Positions 6,966-16,657 of a stretch of DNA of 64,000 bases are shown here, in pieces. Made by a program: the position numbers and the translations under genes. Source of the DNA: Acinetobacter corruptisaponis (lineage in GTDB: Bacteria; Pseudomonadota; Gammaproteobacteria; Pseudomonadales; Moraxellaceae); NCBI RefSeq assembly GCF_030053775.1, contig NZ_CP125669.1, positions 3,219,962 to 3,283,961 on the forward strand, read 5' to 3'. The notes beneath the pieces were generated by a model, which saw only the letters and a program-made list of their open reading frames with translations, was not told the DNA's origin and ran no database searches. How positions within the stretch are numbered: the stretch's first letter is position 1; each line of letters opens with the position of its first letter.

Positions 6966-8234
6966 TTGAAAAAATTAAAGTGGTTTGGGGGAGTTGGTTT
7001 TTTATTATTGGTTTTTTTTATGCTGTGGTTACGTCATGACGCGCCACTTAGTCAGGAGACACAACAATTACTTAGCCTACAAGAGGGCTATAAACCTGAA
7101 TTAAAAACACATCCTTACTTTTTCATGCTGGGATTTGATGCAAAACAGAATGTTGATCCAATGGTGTTAGGGCGACTGCGTTATCACCAAGATTGGGCGA
7201 ACTATTTTCAACACAAACAGAATCTTTCTGGGCAGCCATCTGCTTTGGAGCTGAAACTGACCTCGTCAGGTACATCTGCTGAAACCAAACAATTGCTCAG
7301 TGACTTTAAGCGTCAGTATCAAACAGAGCAAAGTTTTGATATGCAATGGATTGCGCAACATAAAATACAAATCCAGCAAGCCATCCAGCGAGACTACGGA
7401 TGGATTGAACGTTATCAAACTTTATTACAGCAATCTCCTCAATTGGAATTGTTGCAGCCACCTGATGCCGTGTGGGCAAATTATGGATTGCTTATGAATG
7501 TGCATTACTTATATTTAATGAATGTATTAACTTCCAACCAGCCTGCGGAACAACTACAACAATATATTGAGCATTTAACCCAAAGTATGTCTCGTAGCAA
7601 TCATCTTGTTGATCAAATGGTGTTGGTCGAAAAGATCAATACAAGCACTCAGCTTTTGCACGATTTAAATCGAAAAGAACATCATCACTTGAGTTTAGAT
7701 GGATTGTCATTGCAACAGCTTTCCATGCGTAAAACGCTGGCCATGGAAGCCAACATAATGGTGTTGGTCAATCCATTTAATGTGACACACTCATCTGAAA
7801 GTGGTGATGGAGTGACGTTTTGGCAAAGGCTAGCTTTACCTTTTGTCTATCTTCCTCATATGACCACAAACCAATATGTGCGGGATTTACAGCAAGTGAT
7901 CGTTTTGTCAGAAATGAACTATGCTGATTTTAAAAAAGATATTAGTCATTTAGCTGAAATAAAACCTGATCATATCGTGGTTAAAAATTTTGTAGGGAAC
8001 ATCCTGATGCAGATTGGAGGGCCGAGTATGCAAAAATATTTAATTAAAATGAGACAGCTAGACCATACAATTTTGCTTTTTAATGTGTTGAATAGCCAGC
8101 AAACCTGGAATGTTCAGAGCTTAAATCAAAATAAGGAGGGTTATGAATTTTATCAAACAGATACAAGGCTTTGTATCAAAAGTCCTTATCTTGAAAAGAC
8201 AGTATGGAATGAAGATCGTTGTATGAGTTTATAG
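6966..8234 (+). CDS. Uncharacterised membrane-anchored protein behind a Fur box
   Basis: 422 residues from the TTG at 6966, chosen because TGAGGG stands at the right distance before it. A longer frame from a TTG at 6930 would translate the Fur box itself into a run of isoleucines, which looks artificial. Residues 6-21 (WFGGVGFLLLVFFMLW) form a membrane anchor; the rest is a large, probably periplasmic domain with no motif I recognise. A late CIKSPYLE...DRC segment could form a disulfide. The Fur box suggests it is made under iron limitation. Function unknown. Confidence 0.75.
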   Translation: MKKLKWFGGVGFLLLVFFMLWLRHDAPLSQETQQLLSLQEGYKPELKTHPYFFMLGFDAKQNVDPMVLGRLRYHQDWANYFQHKQNLSGQPSALELKLTSSGTSAETKQLLSDFKRQYQTEQSFDMQWIAQHKIQIQQAIQRDYGWIERYQTLLQQSPQLELLQPPDAVWANYGLLMNVHYLYLMNVLTSNQPAEQLQQYIEHLTQSMSRSNHLVDQMVLVEKINTSTQLLHDLNRKEHHHLSLDGLSLQQLSMRKTLAMEANIMVLVNPFNVTHSSESGDGVTFWQRLALPFVYLPHMTTNQYVRDLQQVIVLSEMNYADFKKDISHLAEIKPDHIVVKNFVGNILMQIGGPSMQKYLIKMRQLDHTILLFNVLNSQQTWNVQSLNQNKEGYEFYQTDTRLCIKSPYLEKTVWNEDRCMSL

Positions 8235-8247
8235 CGGTATAAAAGAA

Positions 8248-8273
8248 AAAACCTCAGTTAGAACTGAGGTTTT
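8248..8273 (-). terminator. Terminator of hemJ
   Basis: Perfect 12-base stem (AAAACCTCAGTT with AACTGAGGTTTT). On the minus strand it is followed by TTTTTTCTTTT-like bases. The stem includes the hemJ stop codon, and it may also end the convergent gene. Confidence 0.75.
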
Positions 8274-8710
8274 ACCACAACTAAAATGACCACTGCAAAT
8301 AGGATCAGTGTAGGCATTTCATTAAAGAACCGCCAAAACTTATGTGATTTGTAGTGGGCATTGCCAATCAGTTTTTTACGGTAATAACCACAGACAAAAT
8401 GGTAAATCACCAGTAAACCCACCAAACCGACTTTAAGATAAAACCATAACGCTTCATGATAGTGTCGGGTGGCATCCCCCCAGTCCACAAGGAAATGGGC
8501 GGTGATGAGTGTGGCAATCATGGATGGCCACATAATGCCACGGTACAACTTACGTTCCATGACCTCAAAGCGCTGATGACTGACAGCATCTTCACTCATC
8601 GCATGGTAAACATAAAGACGAGGCAGATAGAACAACGCAGCGAACCAACAAACCACAGCGATAATATGTAATGCTTTTACCCACAAGAAAGCATCAGAAG
8701 GTGCATCCAT
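8258..8710 (-). CDS. hemJ: Protoporphyrinogen oxidase HemJ (UPF0093)
   Basis: 150-residue inner-membrane protein with about four helices and the pattern of the HemJ family: H15 in WVKALHIIAVVCWFAALFYLPRL, a YHAMSE loop, MERKLYRGIMWPSM, and a late KFWRFFNEMPT motif. HemJ oxidises protoporphyrinogen IX to protoporphyrin IX, the next-to-last step of heme synthesis, and replaces HemG/HemY in Acinetobacter. hemB lies 50 kb away in this window. It is followed upstream by fabB on the same strand with only 18 bases between, so they may be co-transcribed. Confidence 0.9.
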   Translation of the reverse strand: MDAPSDAFLWVKALHIIAVVCWFAALFYLPRLYVYHAMSEDAVSHQRFEVMERKLYRGIMWPSMIATLITAHFLVDWGDATRHYHEALWFYLKVGLVGLLVIYHFVCGYYRKKLIGNAHYKSHKFWRFFNEMPTLILFAVVILVVVKPQF

Positions 8711-8728
8711 CGATCATCCTAGGTGGGA

Positions 8729-9958
8729 TTATGCATCCCATTTCTTGAAAATAAGGCAGGCGTTTACACCGCCAAAGCCAAAACTGTTACTCATGACAGT
8801 ATTCAGTTTTGCATCACGTTTTTCAAGTACAATATCGAAACCCTGTGCGCCCTCATCCAGTTCTGTGACGTTGATATTTGGTGCAATAAAGTCATTTTGC
8901 ATCATCAGTACAGAATAAATTGCCTCCTGAACACCAGCGGCACCCAGACTATGACCTGTCATGGATTTGGTTGAGCTTAATGGTGGAACCTGACCCTCAC
9001 CAAAAGCACGTTCCATTGCCTTAAGCTCAGTCACATCGCCAGCAGGGGTGGAGGTACCATGCGTGTTGACATAATCAATATGCTCAACACCATGTTGTTT
9101 GGCTTCTTCCAGTGCCATGAGGATACAGCGGGTCGCACCTTCACCACTTGGCGCAACCATGTCAGCACCATCACTATTCGCTGCATAACCGACAACTTCC
9201 GCCAAAATTTTAGCACCGCGGGCCTGAGCATGTTCCAGTGATTCAAGAATCACAAAACCGCCACCACCCGCAATCACAAAACCATCGCGGTCTTTTGAAT
9301 AAGGACGTGAAGCTGTTTCAGGGCTGTCATTATATTTAGAGCACAATGCGCCCATTGCATCAAATAACAGGCTTTGAGACCAGTGATCTTCTTCACCACC
9401 ACCTGCCAGCATCAGGTCCTGTTTGCCAAGCTGAATCAGGTTGTAGGCATAGCCAATCGCATCCGCAGATGTCGCACATGCACTGGTAATTGAGTGGGCG
9501 ATCCCCTGAAGTTTTAATGACACACCAACGTTTGCAGTAATGGTGTTGCTCATATTGCGGGGAACATAAAAAGGACCGATTTTACGTGCGCCTTTTTCCT
9601 CTAAAAGTTTCACCATTTCAGCAACAGAGGCGGTTGAATTACCGCCACTGCCACCTGCAATACCATAACGTGGGTTATTGGCCAGGTCTTCCTGTTTGAG
9701 GCCTGCATTTTCTACCGCCGCAATCGCCGCATTGTAGGCATACATGGCACAGACACCCATAAAACGTTTAATTTTACGGTCAATGCCATCAAAATCCTGA
9801 ACAGCTGCCGCGCTGACATGGCTCTTGAAATTAAGTTCAGCATAAGTTGGGTTAAAACGTGTCCCAGAGATTCCATTTTTTAAAGAATGAGTGACCTCTT
9901 CCAAAGAGTTACCGATGCATGAGTTAATGCCCATACCAGTGATTACAACACGTTTCAT
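8729..9958 (-). CDS. fabB: Beta-ketoacyl-ACP synthase I
   Basis: Condensing enzyme of type II fatty acid synthesis, needed for unsaturated fatty acid elongation. 409 residues. The Cys-His-His catalytic triad is visible: C161 in SACATSADA, H300 in VNTHGTSTPAGD and H336 in TGHSLGAAG. The N-terminus (MKRVVITGMGINSCIGNS) and the missing FabF-type features favour FabB over FabF. It has its own upstream region of about 290 bases, shared with the divergent EcsC-family gene; I found no clear FabR/FadR site there. Confidence 0.92.
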   Translation of the reverse strand: MKRVVITGMGINSCIGNSLEEVTHSLKNGISGTRFNPTYAELNFKSHVSAAAVQDFDGIDRKIKRFMGVCAMYAYNAAIAAVENAGLKQEDLANNPRYGIAGGSGGNSTASVAEMVKLLEEKGARKIGPFYVPRNMSNTITANVGVSLKLQGIAHSITSACATSADAIGYAYNLIQLGKQDLMLAGGGEEDHWSQSLLFDAMGALCSKYNDSPETASRPYSKDRDGFVIAGGGGFVILESLEHAQARGAKILAEVVGYAANSDGADMVAPSGEGATRCILMALEEAKQHGVEHIDYVNTHGTSTPAGDVTELKAMERAFGEGQVPPLSSTKSMTGHSLGAAGVQEAIYSVLMMQNDFIAPNINVTELDEGAQGFDIVLEKRDAKLNTVMSNSFGFGGVNACLIFKKWDA

Positions 9959-10248
9959 TTACAGATCCCTTTTATGGTAATGCTAAGCCATGTGCGATGA
10001 TCGTTATTCATAAATCAGGAGAATATAACGATTAAAACGGCTTATAAGTGAATGACACCATGATAGCAGAAAGGTTTTTTATTTCTTATGGCAAATTTTA
10101 TGCCTATTTCCAGTTGTGTAAATATTGGTAAATATCAGTCATGTTGTGACGAAACGTAATGAAAGTACACACATAAAAGTTGAGATAAATAGATATTCAA
10201 CCTAGTATCTACCTAGAAATGCACACAATTACAGAGCAGAGGTACTTG

Positions 10249-11598
10249 ATGACAAAATCCCAAAATAAGCAATCTTCAGGTTTATTAGCACAGGCCTTTG
10301 GAGTGGCTAAAAAGCTCAGTTCAGAATTACAAAAACGTCAGGTTGCCCCAACGACTTCCGCAGCGGAACTCGCCCATTCATCCAATGTGGTTGAGGGCAG
10401 TGCACGCTTCAAAAGTCCATTTGATGTGGAGAAGTATGAAACGCCACAACAGATGCTGCGCCAACAGTTGCCTAAGCTGTCAAATCAACTGTTGGGTCGT
10501 CATTACACACGGGTTAATAATGTGGCTTCCTTTATATCGCCAGACCTGGGTGAAAAAGTCTCTGATTACCTGTTTCAGTGGCTAAATGAGTTTAGTTCAA
10601 ACACCTCACTAACAGAGAAAATTCTTGAGGAGGCGGGGGTGAAAGACATTGCTGAACTCACCAAGGATACAGGTCGTTCCCAGCGTCTGAGTCAGGCCTT
10701 GATTGAACAGAACAAGCTTTTGGCTGCGGCACAGGGTTTGATTACAGGTGCAACAGGGGTGTGGGGTGCCGTAATAGACATTCCTGCCTCTATCGTTCTG
10801 GCATTGAGAACCGTGTATCAAACTGGTCGTTCTCATGGCTTTGACCTCACTGAGGATGCAGATCAGGAAATAGTCGCATTTATTTTCAAGGAAATTGATT
10901 TGAGCCTTGTGGCGGAAAAGCAAACCTTGTTACTTGCATTAAAAGCATTGAAATCCATGCTGGAAACCCATGACCTGCAACAGTTCCAGCAATTATTGGG
11001 TTCAAACAATGATATTGAAATGATCAGGAAATGGCTTGTTGATGATGAGGGACAGTTTAAGTGGGGATGGCTCAACCATATCCCCCAAGCCTCTGTGATT
11101 GGCAAGCTGACTCCTGTGGCGGGTGCGGCATTGGGTGGCTTTTATAGCTGGAAACTGCTTGAGGATGTGGGGCATAAGTCTCAGTCAGTATTTGGTGCCG
11201 CACGTTTCTATTTAAATGAGCACCCAAATGAAAATATTTCCCCCTTGGCGGCTTATTACAAGGCCGAAGCCTTGCTTCGCAAGGCAAGTCCAAAGCTGTT
11301 AAATGCGGCTGAAACTGAATCACATAAACCGTTCACAGCAGAAGCAACTAAAAATGATGTGATTACCCATGTTGAGGTTCAGGCAAAAGAAAATGCTGCC
11401 GATCAGCAATCTGTGGAGGAAAAGGTGGAAAATGGTATCCAGCAACTGGCAAGCCAGTATGTTGAAGAGCATGAACATGCTGAACAACAACCTGCCTTGA
11501 CTGCACAGCAGGATGAGATAATCACAGAAGATGAACCTGAAATCGTGGCTGAACAAAAACCAATTGAGATGGAACCAGCTTCAACAAAACACAGCTAA
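10249..11598 (+). CDS. EcsC family protein
   Basis: 449 residues. The central EcsC domain (about residues 70-350) contains the hydrophobic GLITGATGVWGAVIDIPASIVLALRT-type segment (near 160-185) and a GAALGGFYSWKLLEDVGHKS segment (near 300) that mark this family. The last hundred residues are acidic, repetitive and probably disordered (EEHEHAEQQ, EDEPEIVAEQK). The start at 10249 follows a good AGAGGT site; an upstream in-frame ATG at 10219 has none. EcsC in Bacillus belongs to an ABC exporter system, but here it stands alone, so its role is unknown. Confidence 0.8.
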   Translation: MTKSQNKQSSGLLAQAFGVAKKLSSELQKRQVAPTTSAAELAHSSNVVEGSARFKSPFDVEKYETPQQMLRQQLPKLSNQLLGRHYTRVNNVASFISPDLGEKVSDYLFQWLNEFSSNTSLTEKILEEAGVKDIAELTKDTGRSQRLSQALIEQNKLLAAAQGLITGATGVWGAVIDIPASIVLALRTVYQTGRSHGFDLTEDADQEIVAFIFKEIDLSLVAEKQTLLLALKALKSMLETHDLQQFQQLLGSNNDIEMIRKWLVDDEGQFKWGWLNHIPQASVIGKLTPVAGAALGGFYSWKLLEDVGHKSQSVFGAARFYLNEHPNENISPLAAYYKAEALLRKASPKLLNAAETESHKPFTAEATKNDVITHVEVQAKENAADQQSVEEKVENGIQQLASQYVEEHEHAEQQPALTAQQDEIITEDEPEIVAEQKPIEMEPASTKHS

Positions 11599-11646
11599 TT
11601 TGTTTCATGATGTATTCATACATCAGAACGCAACAAAAACACTAGG

Positions 11647-11688
11647 AATGGTCAGCATTTGCTCTATTGTGCAATGTTGACCATTTTT
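11647..11688 (+). terminator. Terminator of the EcsC gene, overlapping the str promoter
   Basis: AATGGTCAGCATT (11647-) pairs with AATGTTGACCATT and is followed by TTTT. The 3' arm contains the -35 box of the next promoter. Confidence 0.6.
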
Positions 11689-11705
11689 ACTTCTTGGCTT
11701 ACAAT
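11677..11705 (+). promoter_or_regulatory. Promoter of the str operon
   Basis: TTGACC (11677-11682), 17-base spacer, TACAAT (11700-11705), about 63 bases before rpsL. A near-consensus sigma70 promoter, as expected for a ribosomal operon. Confidence 0.75.
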
Positions 11706-11768
11706 TGTGTGCCCTTAAAAAGAGGTGTTTTTCTTTTTGAGGTTGTTTAATAACGGGAGAATTGCCAA

Positions 11769-12143
11769 ATGGCAACAACAAATCAGTTGATCCGTAAGGG
11801 TCGTACAACTTTGATTGAAAAATCAAAAGTTCCTGCGTTGAAGGCTTGTCCACAACGTCGTGGTGTATGTACACGTGTATATACGACTACTCCTAAAAAA
11901 CCTAACTCTGCAATGCGTAAGGTTTGCCGTGTTCGCTTAACTTCTGGTTTTGAAGTGTCTAGCTACATCGGTGGTGAAGGTCATAACCTACAAGAGCACA
12001 GTGTTGTTCTTATCCGTGGTGGTCGTGTTAAAGACTTACCAGGTGTACGTTACCATACCGTTCGTGGTTCTTTGGACTGTGCTGGCGTTAAAGATCGTAA
12101 CCAGTCACGTTCTAAATACGGTGCGAAACGTCCTAAGAAGTAA
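11769..12143 (+). CDS. rpsL: 30S ribosomal protein S12
   Basis: 124 residues; part of the decoding site of the small subunit. The signature regions [18 protein letters not shown] and [16 protein letters not shown] are present, with the lysines that are changed in streptomycin-resistant mutants (K43 in TPKKPNS and K88 in VKDLPG) unchanged. First gene of the str operon, followed by rpsG after 160 bases. Confidence 0.99.
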   Translation: MATTNQLIRKGRTTLIEKSKVPALKACPQRRGVCTRVYTTTPKKPNSAMRKVCRVRLTSGFEVSSYIGGEGHNLQEHSVVLIRGGRVKDLPGVRYHTVRGSLDCAGVKDRNQSRSKYGAKRPKK

Positions 12144-12303
12144 TTCTAGGAAAATAGCCCAAGCAACCCTTTAGCGTTTCGCTTGTTTGAATTCTTCATA
12201 GATTTGTAATTCAGGCGACGTATAGTAAGGCCAGCGTCATGTACACGACACTTAGTACAACTGCTGGATCATCCTGAAGTGTCATAATATTAGGTGTATT
12301 AAA

Positions 12304-12774
12304 ATGCCAAGACGTCGCGTAGTCGCTGCTCGTGAGATCCTTCCAGATCCGAAATTTAGCAGCCAAACAATCGCTAAATTCATGAACCACGTTATGCAGG
12401 ATGGTAAAAAATCTGTTGCTGAAGGTATCGTTTACGGTGCTTTGGAACGTGTTCAGGAAAAAAACAAAGTAGACCCAGTTGAATTTTTCGAGACTACTCT
12501 TGAAAAAGTTCGTCCTATGGTTGAAGTAAAGGCACGCCGTGTTGGTGGTGCTACTTATCAAGTACCTATGGAAGTGCGCCCATCCCGTCGTACTGCCTTG
12601 GCTATGCGTTGGTTAGTAGATGCTGCTGCTAAGCGTTCTGAAAAAACGATGGCTTTACGTCTTGCTGGTGAGTTGCTTGATGCAGCTGAAGGTAAAGGTG
12701 CTGCGATCAAAAAACGTGAAGACGTGCATCGTATGGCTGAAGCCAACAAAGCCTTCTCTCACTACCGTTTCTAA
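12304..12774 (+). CDS. rpsG: 30S ribosomal protein S7
   Basis: 156 residues; primary 16S rRNA-binding protein that organises the head of the 30S subunit. Starts [18 protein letters not shown] and contains the family motif [23 protein letters not shown]. In E. coli S7 represses its own operon by binding the rpsL-rpsG spacer; the 160-base spacer here leaves room for such a structure but I could not confirm one. Confidence 0.99.
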   Translation: MPRRRVVAAREILPDPKFSSQTIAKFMNHVMQDGKKSVAEGIVYGALERVQEKNKVDPVEFFETTLEKVRPMVEVKARRVGGATYQVPMEVRPSRRTALAMRWLVDAAAKRSEKTMALRLAGELLDAAEGKGAAIKKREDVHRMAEANKAFSHYRF

Positions 12775-12808
12775 ACGGATAAAACAGTCCCTAATCAGGA
12801 GAATATTC

Positions 12809-12871
12809 ATGCGTACTGCGGCTCGGTTCAACATCGCTCTTTATCAAAGTGGGAGCTTTGCGGGTATTTAG
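12809..12871 (+). CDS. Possible 20-residue leader peptide between rpsG and fusA
   Basis: ATG at 12809, seven bases after a near-perfect AGGAG, opens a short frame MRTAARFNIALYQSGSFAGI that ends at TAG. It stands between two translation-factor genes and is followed by a strong hairpin at 12894. It could be a true small gene or a leader that sets fusA expression. Only the ribosome binding site and location support it. Confidence 0.4.
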   Translation: MRTAARFNIALYQSGSFAGI

Positions 12872-12893
12872 GTTGCCTGCATGGATATTCGTG

Positions 12894-12914
12894 CGCATCA
12901 ATCTAATTGATGCG
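12894..12914 (+). promoter_or_regulatory. Hairpin in the rpsG-fusA spacer
   Basis: CGCATCAAT-CTA-ATTGATGCG: perfect 9-base stem with a 3-base loop, 39 bases before the fusA start. It is followed by TCCTGTTTTAAAG, which is too weak for a full terminator. It may attenuate or stabilise the message. Confidence 0.5.
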
Positions 12915-12952
12915 TCCTGTTTTAAAGATAACATTTAGGAATGTAAGACATC

Positions 12953-15091
12953 ATGGCTCGCCAAACCCCAATTACTCGTTACCGTAACATCGGTATCTCT
13001 GCGCATATTGACGCAGGTAAAACAACTACAACTGAACGTATCCTGTTCTACACAGGTGTATCTCACAAAATCGGTGAAGTACATGATGGTGCAGCAACAA
13101 TGGACTGGATGGAGCAAGAGCAGGAGCGTGGTATTACAATTACCTCTGCTGCGACAACTTGTTTCTGGTCTGGTATGGGCAACCAGTTTGAACAACACCG
13201 TATCAACGTGATTGATACCCCAGGACACGTTGACTTCACAATCGAAGTTGAACGTTCTATGCGTGTACTTGACGGTGCGTGCATGGTGTACTGTGCGGTA
13301 GGTGGTGTACAACCTCAGTCTGAAACTGTATGGCGTCAGGCAAACAAATATAAAGTGCCTCGTTTGGCATTCGTGAACAAGATGGACCGTACAGGTGCCA
13401 ACTTCTTCCGTGCCGTTGAACAGGTAAAAACACGTTTGGGCGGCAACCCTGTGCCAATCGTTGTGCCAATCGGTGCTGAAGATACATTCGCAGGTGTTGT
13501 TGACCTGATCGAAATGAAAGCGATTATCTGGGATGAAGCATCTCAGGGTATGAAGTTTGAATACGGCGATATTCCAGCTGATCTCGTTGATACTTCTAAC
13601 GAATGGCGTACCAAGATGGTTGAGGCTGCTGCCGAAGCTTCTGAAGAGTTAATGGACAAGTACCTTGAAGAGGGTGATCTTTCTAAAGAAGACATCATCG
13701 CTGGTCTTCGTGCTCGTACATTGGCGTCTGAAATCCAGGTTATGCTTTGTGGTTCAGCGTTCAAGAACAAGGGTGTTCAACGTATGTTGGATGCTGTAAT
13801 TCAATTCCTGCCTTCTCCAACAGAAGTTAAGGCAATTGAAGGTATTCTTGACGACAAAGACGAAACTAAAGCGTCTCGTGAAGCATCTGACGAAGCTCCA
13901 TTCTCTGCACTTGCGTTCAAGATCATGAACGACAAGTTCGTAGGTAACCTGACTTTCGTACGTGTTTATTCTGGTGTACTTAAACAAGGTGACCCAGTTT
14001 ATAACCCAGTGAAGTCTAAGCGTGAACGTATTGGCCGTATCGTGCAAATGCACGCGAACGAGCGTCAAGACCTTGAAGAAATTCGTGCAGGTGATATCGC
14101 AGCGTGTGTAGGTCTTAAAGACGTAACCACGGGTGATACATTGTGTGATGAGAAAAATGTCATTACGCTTGAGCGTATGGAATTCCCAGAGCCAGTAATT
14201 TCATTGGCTGTTGAACCAAAAACTAAAGCTGACCAAGAAAAAATGTCAATTGCTTTAGGTCGTTTGGCGAAAGAAGATCCATCATTCCGCGTTCGTACAG
14301 ATGAAGAGTCTGGCCAAACGATCATTGCTGGTATGGGTGAGCTTCACCTTGACATCATCGTTGACCGTATGAAGCGTGAATTCGGTGTTGAAGCGAACAT
14401 TGGTAAACCAATGGTTGCCTACCGCGAAACAATCAAAAAGACTGTTGAGCAAGAAGGTAAGTTTGTTCGTCAAACAGGTGGTAAAGGTAAATTCGGTCAT
14501 GTATATGTTCGTTTAGAGCCTATGGATGTTGAAGAAGCTGGTAAAGAATACCAATTCGCTGAAGAAGTTGTAGGTGGTACTGTACCTAAAGAATTCTTCG
14601 GTGCGGTTGATAAAGGTATTCAAGAACGTATGAAGAACGGTGTCTTGGCTGGTTATCCTGTTGTGGGTATTAAGGCGACATTGTTTGATGGTTCTTACCA
14701 TGATGTCGACTCTGATGAATTGTCGTTCAAAATGGCAGGTTCTTATGCATTCCGTGATGGTTTCATGAAAGCAGACCCTGTTCTTCTTGAGCCAATCATG
14801 AAAGTTGAAGTGGAAACTCCAGAAGACTACATGGGCGATATCATGGGTGACTTAAACCGTCGTCGTGGTATGGTTCAAGGTATGGACGACCTTCCTGGTG
14901 GAACGAAAGCGATTAAGGCAGAAGTTCCTCTTGCTGAGATGTTTGGTTACGCAACTCAAATGCGTTCTATGTCTCAAGGTCGTGCGACTTACTCTATGGA
15001 ATTCTCTAAATACGCTGAAACTCCACGTAACGTGGCTGAAGGCATCATCGCTAAGTTCCAGGCTGGCGGTAAAAAAGGTGACGACGAGTAA
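12953..15091 (+). CDS. fusA: Elongation factor G
   Basis: Translocation GTPase, 712 residues. GTP-binding motifs: G1 AHIDAGKTT at about 17-25, G3 DTPGHVD near 90 and G4 NKMD near 143. EF-G-specific C-terminal parts include [11 protein letters not shown] and [16 protein letters not shown]. Third gene of the str operon with tuf 93 bases downstream. Codon use is strongly biased, as expected for a highly expressed gene. Confidence 0.99.
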   Translation: MARQTPITRYRNIGISAHIDAGKTTTTERILFYTGVSHKIGEVHDGAATMDWMEQEQERGITITSAATTCFWSGMGNQFEQHRINVIDTPGHVDFTIEVERSMRVLDGACMVYCAVGGVQPQSETVWRQANKYKVPRLAFVNKMDRTGANFFRAVEQVKTRLGGNPVPIVVPIGAEDTFAGVVDLIEMKAIIWDEASQGMKFEYGDIPADLVDTSNEWRTKMVEAAAEASEELMDKYLEEGDLSKEDIIAGLRARTLASEIQVMLCGSAFKNKGVQRMLDAVIQFLPSPTEVKAIEGILDDKDETKASREASDEAPFSALAFKIMNDKFVGNLTFVRVYSGVLKQGDPVYNPVKSKRERIGRIVQMHANERQDLEEIRAGDIAACVGLKDVTTGDTLCDEKNVITLERMEFPEPVISLAVEPKTKADQEKMSIALGRLAKEDPSFRVRTDEESGQTIIAGMGELHLDIIVDRMKREFGVEANIGKPMVAYRETIKKTVEQEGKFVRQTGGKGKFGHVYVRLEPMDVEEAGKEYQFAEEVVGGTVPKEFFGAVDKGIQERMKNGVLAGYPVVGIKATLFDGSYHDVDSDELSFKMAGSYAFRDGFMKADPVLLEPIMKVEVETPEDYMGDIMGDLNRRRGMVQGMDDLPGGTKAIKAEVPLAEMFGYATQMRSMSQGRATYSMEFSKYAETPRNVAEGIIAKFQAGGKKGDDE

Positions 15092-15184
15092 TCTTTCGAT
15101 TACTATATTACCCAACTAAAATTTAGTTAAAAAACCAAGTGCTCATGGGTGACCCTCATGAGCAGTTTATAAAGGAAGATCATC

Positions 15185-16375
15185 ATGGCTAAAGCCAAGT
15201 TTGAACGTAATAAACCACACGTAAACGTGGGTACAATTGGTCACGTTGACCATGGTAAAACAACTTTAACTGCTGCGATTGCAACAATTTGTGCAAAAAC
15301 TTACGGCGGTGAAGCGAAAGACTACTCGCAAATCGACTCGGCTCCTGAAGAAAAGGCACGTGGTATTACCATTAATACCTCTCACGTGGAATACGATTCT
15401 CCAATCCGTCACTACGCGCACGTAGACTGTCCAGGCCACGCCGACTATGTTAAAAACATGATCACTGGTGCTGCACAGATGGACGGCGCGATCCTTGTGT
15501 GTGCTGCAACTGACGGTCCAATGCCACAAACTCGTGAACACATCCTGCTTTCTCGTCAGGTAGGTGTACCTTACATCATCGTGTTCCTGAACAAGTGTGA
15601 CCTTGTTGATGATGAAGAATTGCTTGAGTTGGTAGAAATGGAAGTTCGTGAACTTCTTTCTACCTACGACTTCCCAGGTGATGACACGCCAATCATCCGT
15701 GGTTCAGCTCTTCAGGCACTAAACGGTAACGACGGTCAGTATGGCGAGTCTTCTGTTCTTGCACTTGTAGAAGCGCTTGACTCTTACATCCCAGAGCCAG
15801 AGCGTGCAATCGATAAAGCATTCTTGATGCCGATCGAAGACGTATTCTCTATCTCTGGTCGTGGTACAGTAGTAACTGGTCGTGTGGAAGCTGGTATCAT
15901 TAAAGTTGGTGAGTCTGTTGAAATCGTTGGTATCCGTGATACTCAAACGACTACAGTTACTGGCGTTGAAATGTTCCGTAAGCTTCTTGACGAAGGTCGT
16001 GCGGGTGAGAACTGTGGTATCTTACTTCGTGGTACCAAGCGTGAAGACGTACAACGTGGTCAGGTACTTGCTAAGCCAGGTACAATCAAGCCACACACTA
16101 AATTCGATGCGGAAGTATACGTACTTTCTAAAGAAGAAGGTGGTCGTCACACTCCATTCCTTAACGGTTACCGTCCACAGTTCTACTTCCGTACAACTGA
16201 CGTAACTGGCGCGATCAAACTGCAAGATGGCGTTGAAATGGTTATGCCTGGTGACAACGTGGAAATGTCAGTAGAGTTGATCCATCCAATCGCAATGGAC
16301 CCAGGTCTACGTTTTGCGATCCGTGAGGGTGGCCGTACTGTAGGTGCTGGTGTTGTTGCGAAAGTAACTGCATAA
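15185..16375 (+). CDS. tuf: Elongation factor Tu
   Basis: Delivers aminoacyl-tRNA to the ribosome. 396 residues with GHVDHGKTT at 19-27, [12 protein letters not shown] near 82, NKCDLVD near 137 and GSALQAL near 175. Domains 2 and 3 are intact, ending VVAKVTA. Last gene of the str operon, closed by a strong terminator. Confidence 0.99.
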   Translation: MAKAKFERNKPHVNVGTIGHVDHGKTTLTAAIATICAKTYGGEAKDYSQIDSAPEEKARGITINTSHVEYDSPIRHYAHVDCPGHADYVKNMITGAAQMDGAILVCAATDGPMPQTREHILLSRQVGVPYIIVFLNKCDLVDDEELLELVEMEVRELLSTYDFPGDDTPIIRGSALQALNGNDGQYGESSVLALVEALDSYIPEPERAIDKAFLMPIEDVFSISGRGTVVTGRVEAGIIKVGESVEIVGIRDTQTTTVTGVEMFRKLLDEGRAGENCGILLRGTKREDVQRGQVLAKPGTIKPHTKFDAEVYVLSKEEGGRHTPFLNGYRPQFYFRTTDVTGAIKLQDGVEMVMPGDNVEMSVELIHPIAMDPGLRFAIREGGRTVGAGVVAKVTA

Positions 16376-16390
16376 GCCTCTAAGGTAATA

Positions 16391-16419
16391 AAAAAACACT
16401 CCTCTGGAGTGTTTTTTTA
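16391..16419 (+). terminator. Terminator of the str operon
   Basis: AAAAAACACTCC-TCT-GGAGTGTTTTTTT: 12-base stem and T-run. Confidence 0.9.
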
Positions 16420-16443
16420 TGTCTATTGCTAGACAAAGTTTCC

Positions 16444-16522
16444 TTGCGTCGAGAAAAATGATTTCACTCATCATCCTTTTTCTCTCTTGCGTCGAAAAAT
16501 TTAATACTTAATTAAATTTTCC
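16444..16522. repeat. Hairpin array A: two hairpins joined by TTGCGTC linkers
   Basis: TTGCGTC (16444-16450), hairpin 16451-16484 (GAGAAAAATGAT...ATCATCCTTTTTCTC), TTGCGTC (16487-16493), hairpin 16494-16522 (GAAAAATTTAAT...ATTAAATTTTCC). The hairpins start 43 bases apart. They are followed by TCCTCATGTCCTAAAGTGAT, which recurs after array B. The array lies about 135 bases before the first PF10118 gene. It is not a normal terminator, because the tuf terminator precedes it. Confidence 0.7.
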
Positions 16523-16657
16523 TCCTCATGTCCTAAAGTGATACCTACCTGTCCTAAACTGCACTTAATTGATACAAATAAAAACGTAATATAAAACTCA
16601 AGAAAATGAACAAAATGACTCAGTGAAGCAAAGCTTCACTTAAAAGGAGTAGACAGC

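Noticed and set aside
12935..16225. Many long antisense frames within rpsL, fusA and tuf
   Set aside because: They are by-products of the strong codon bias of highly expressed genes.
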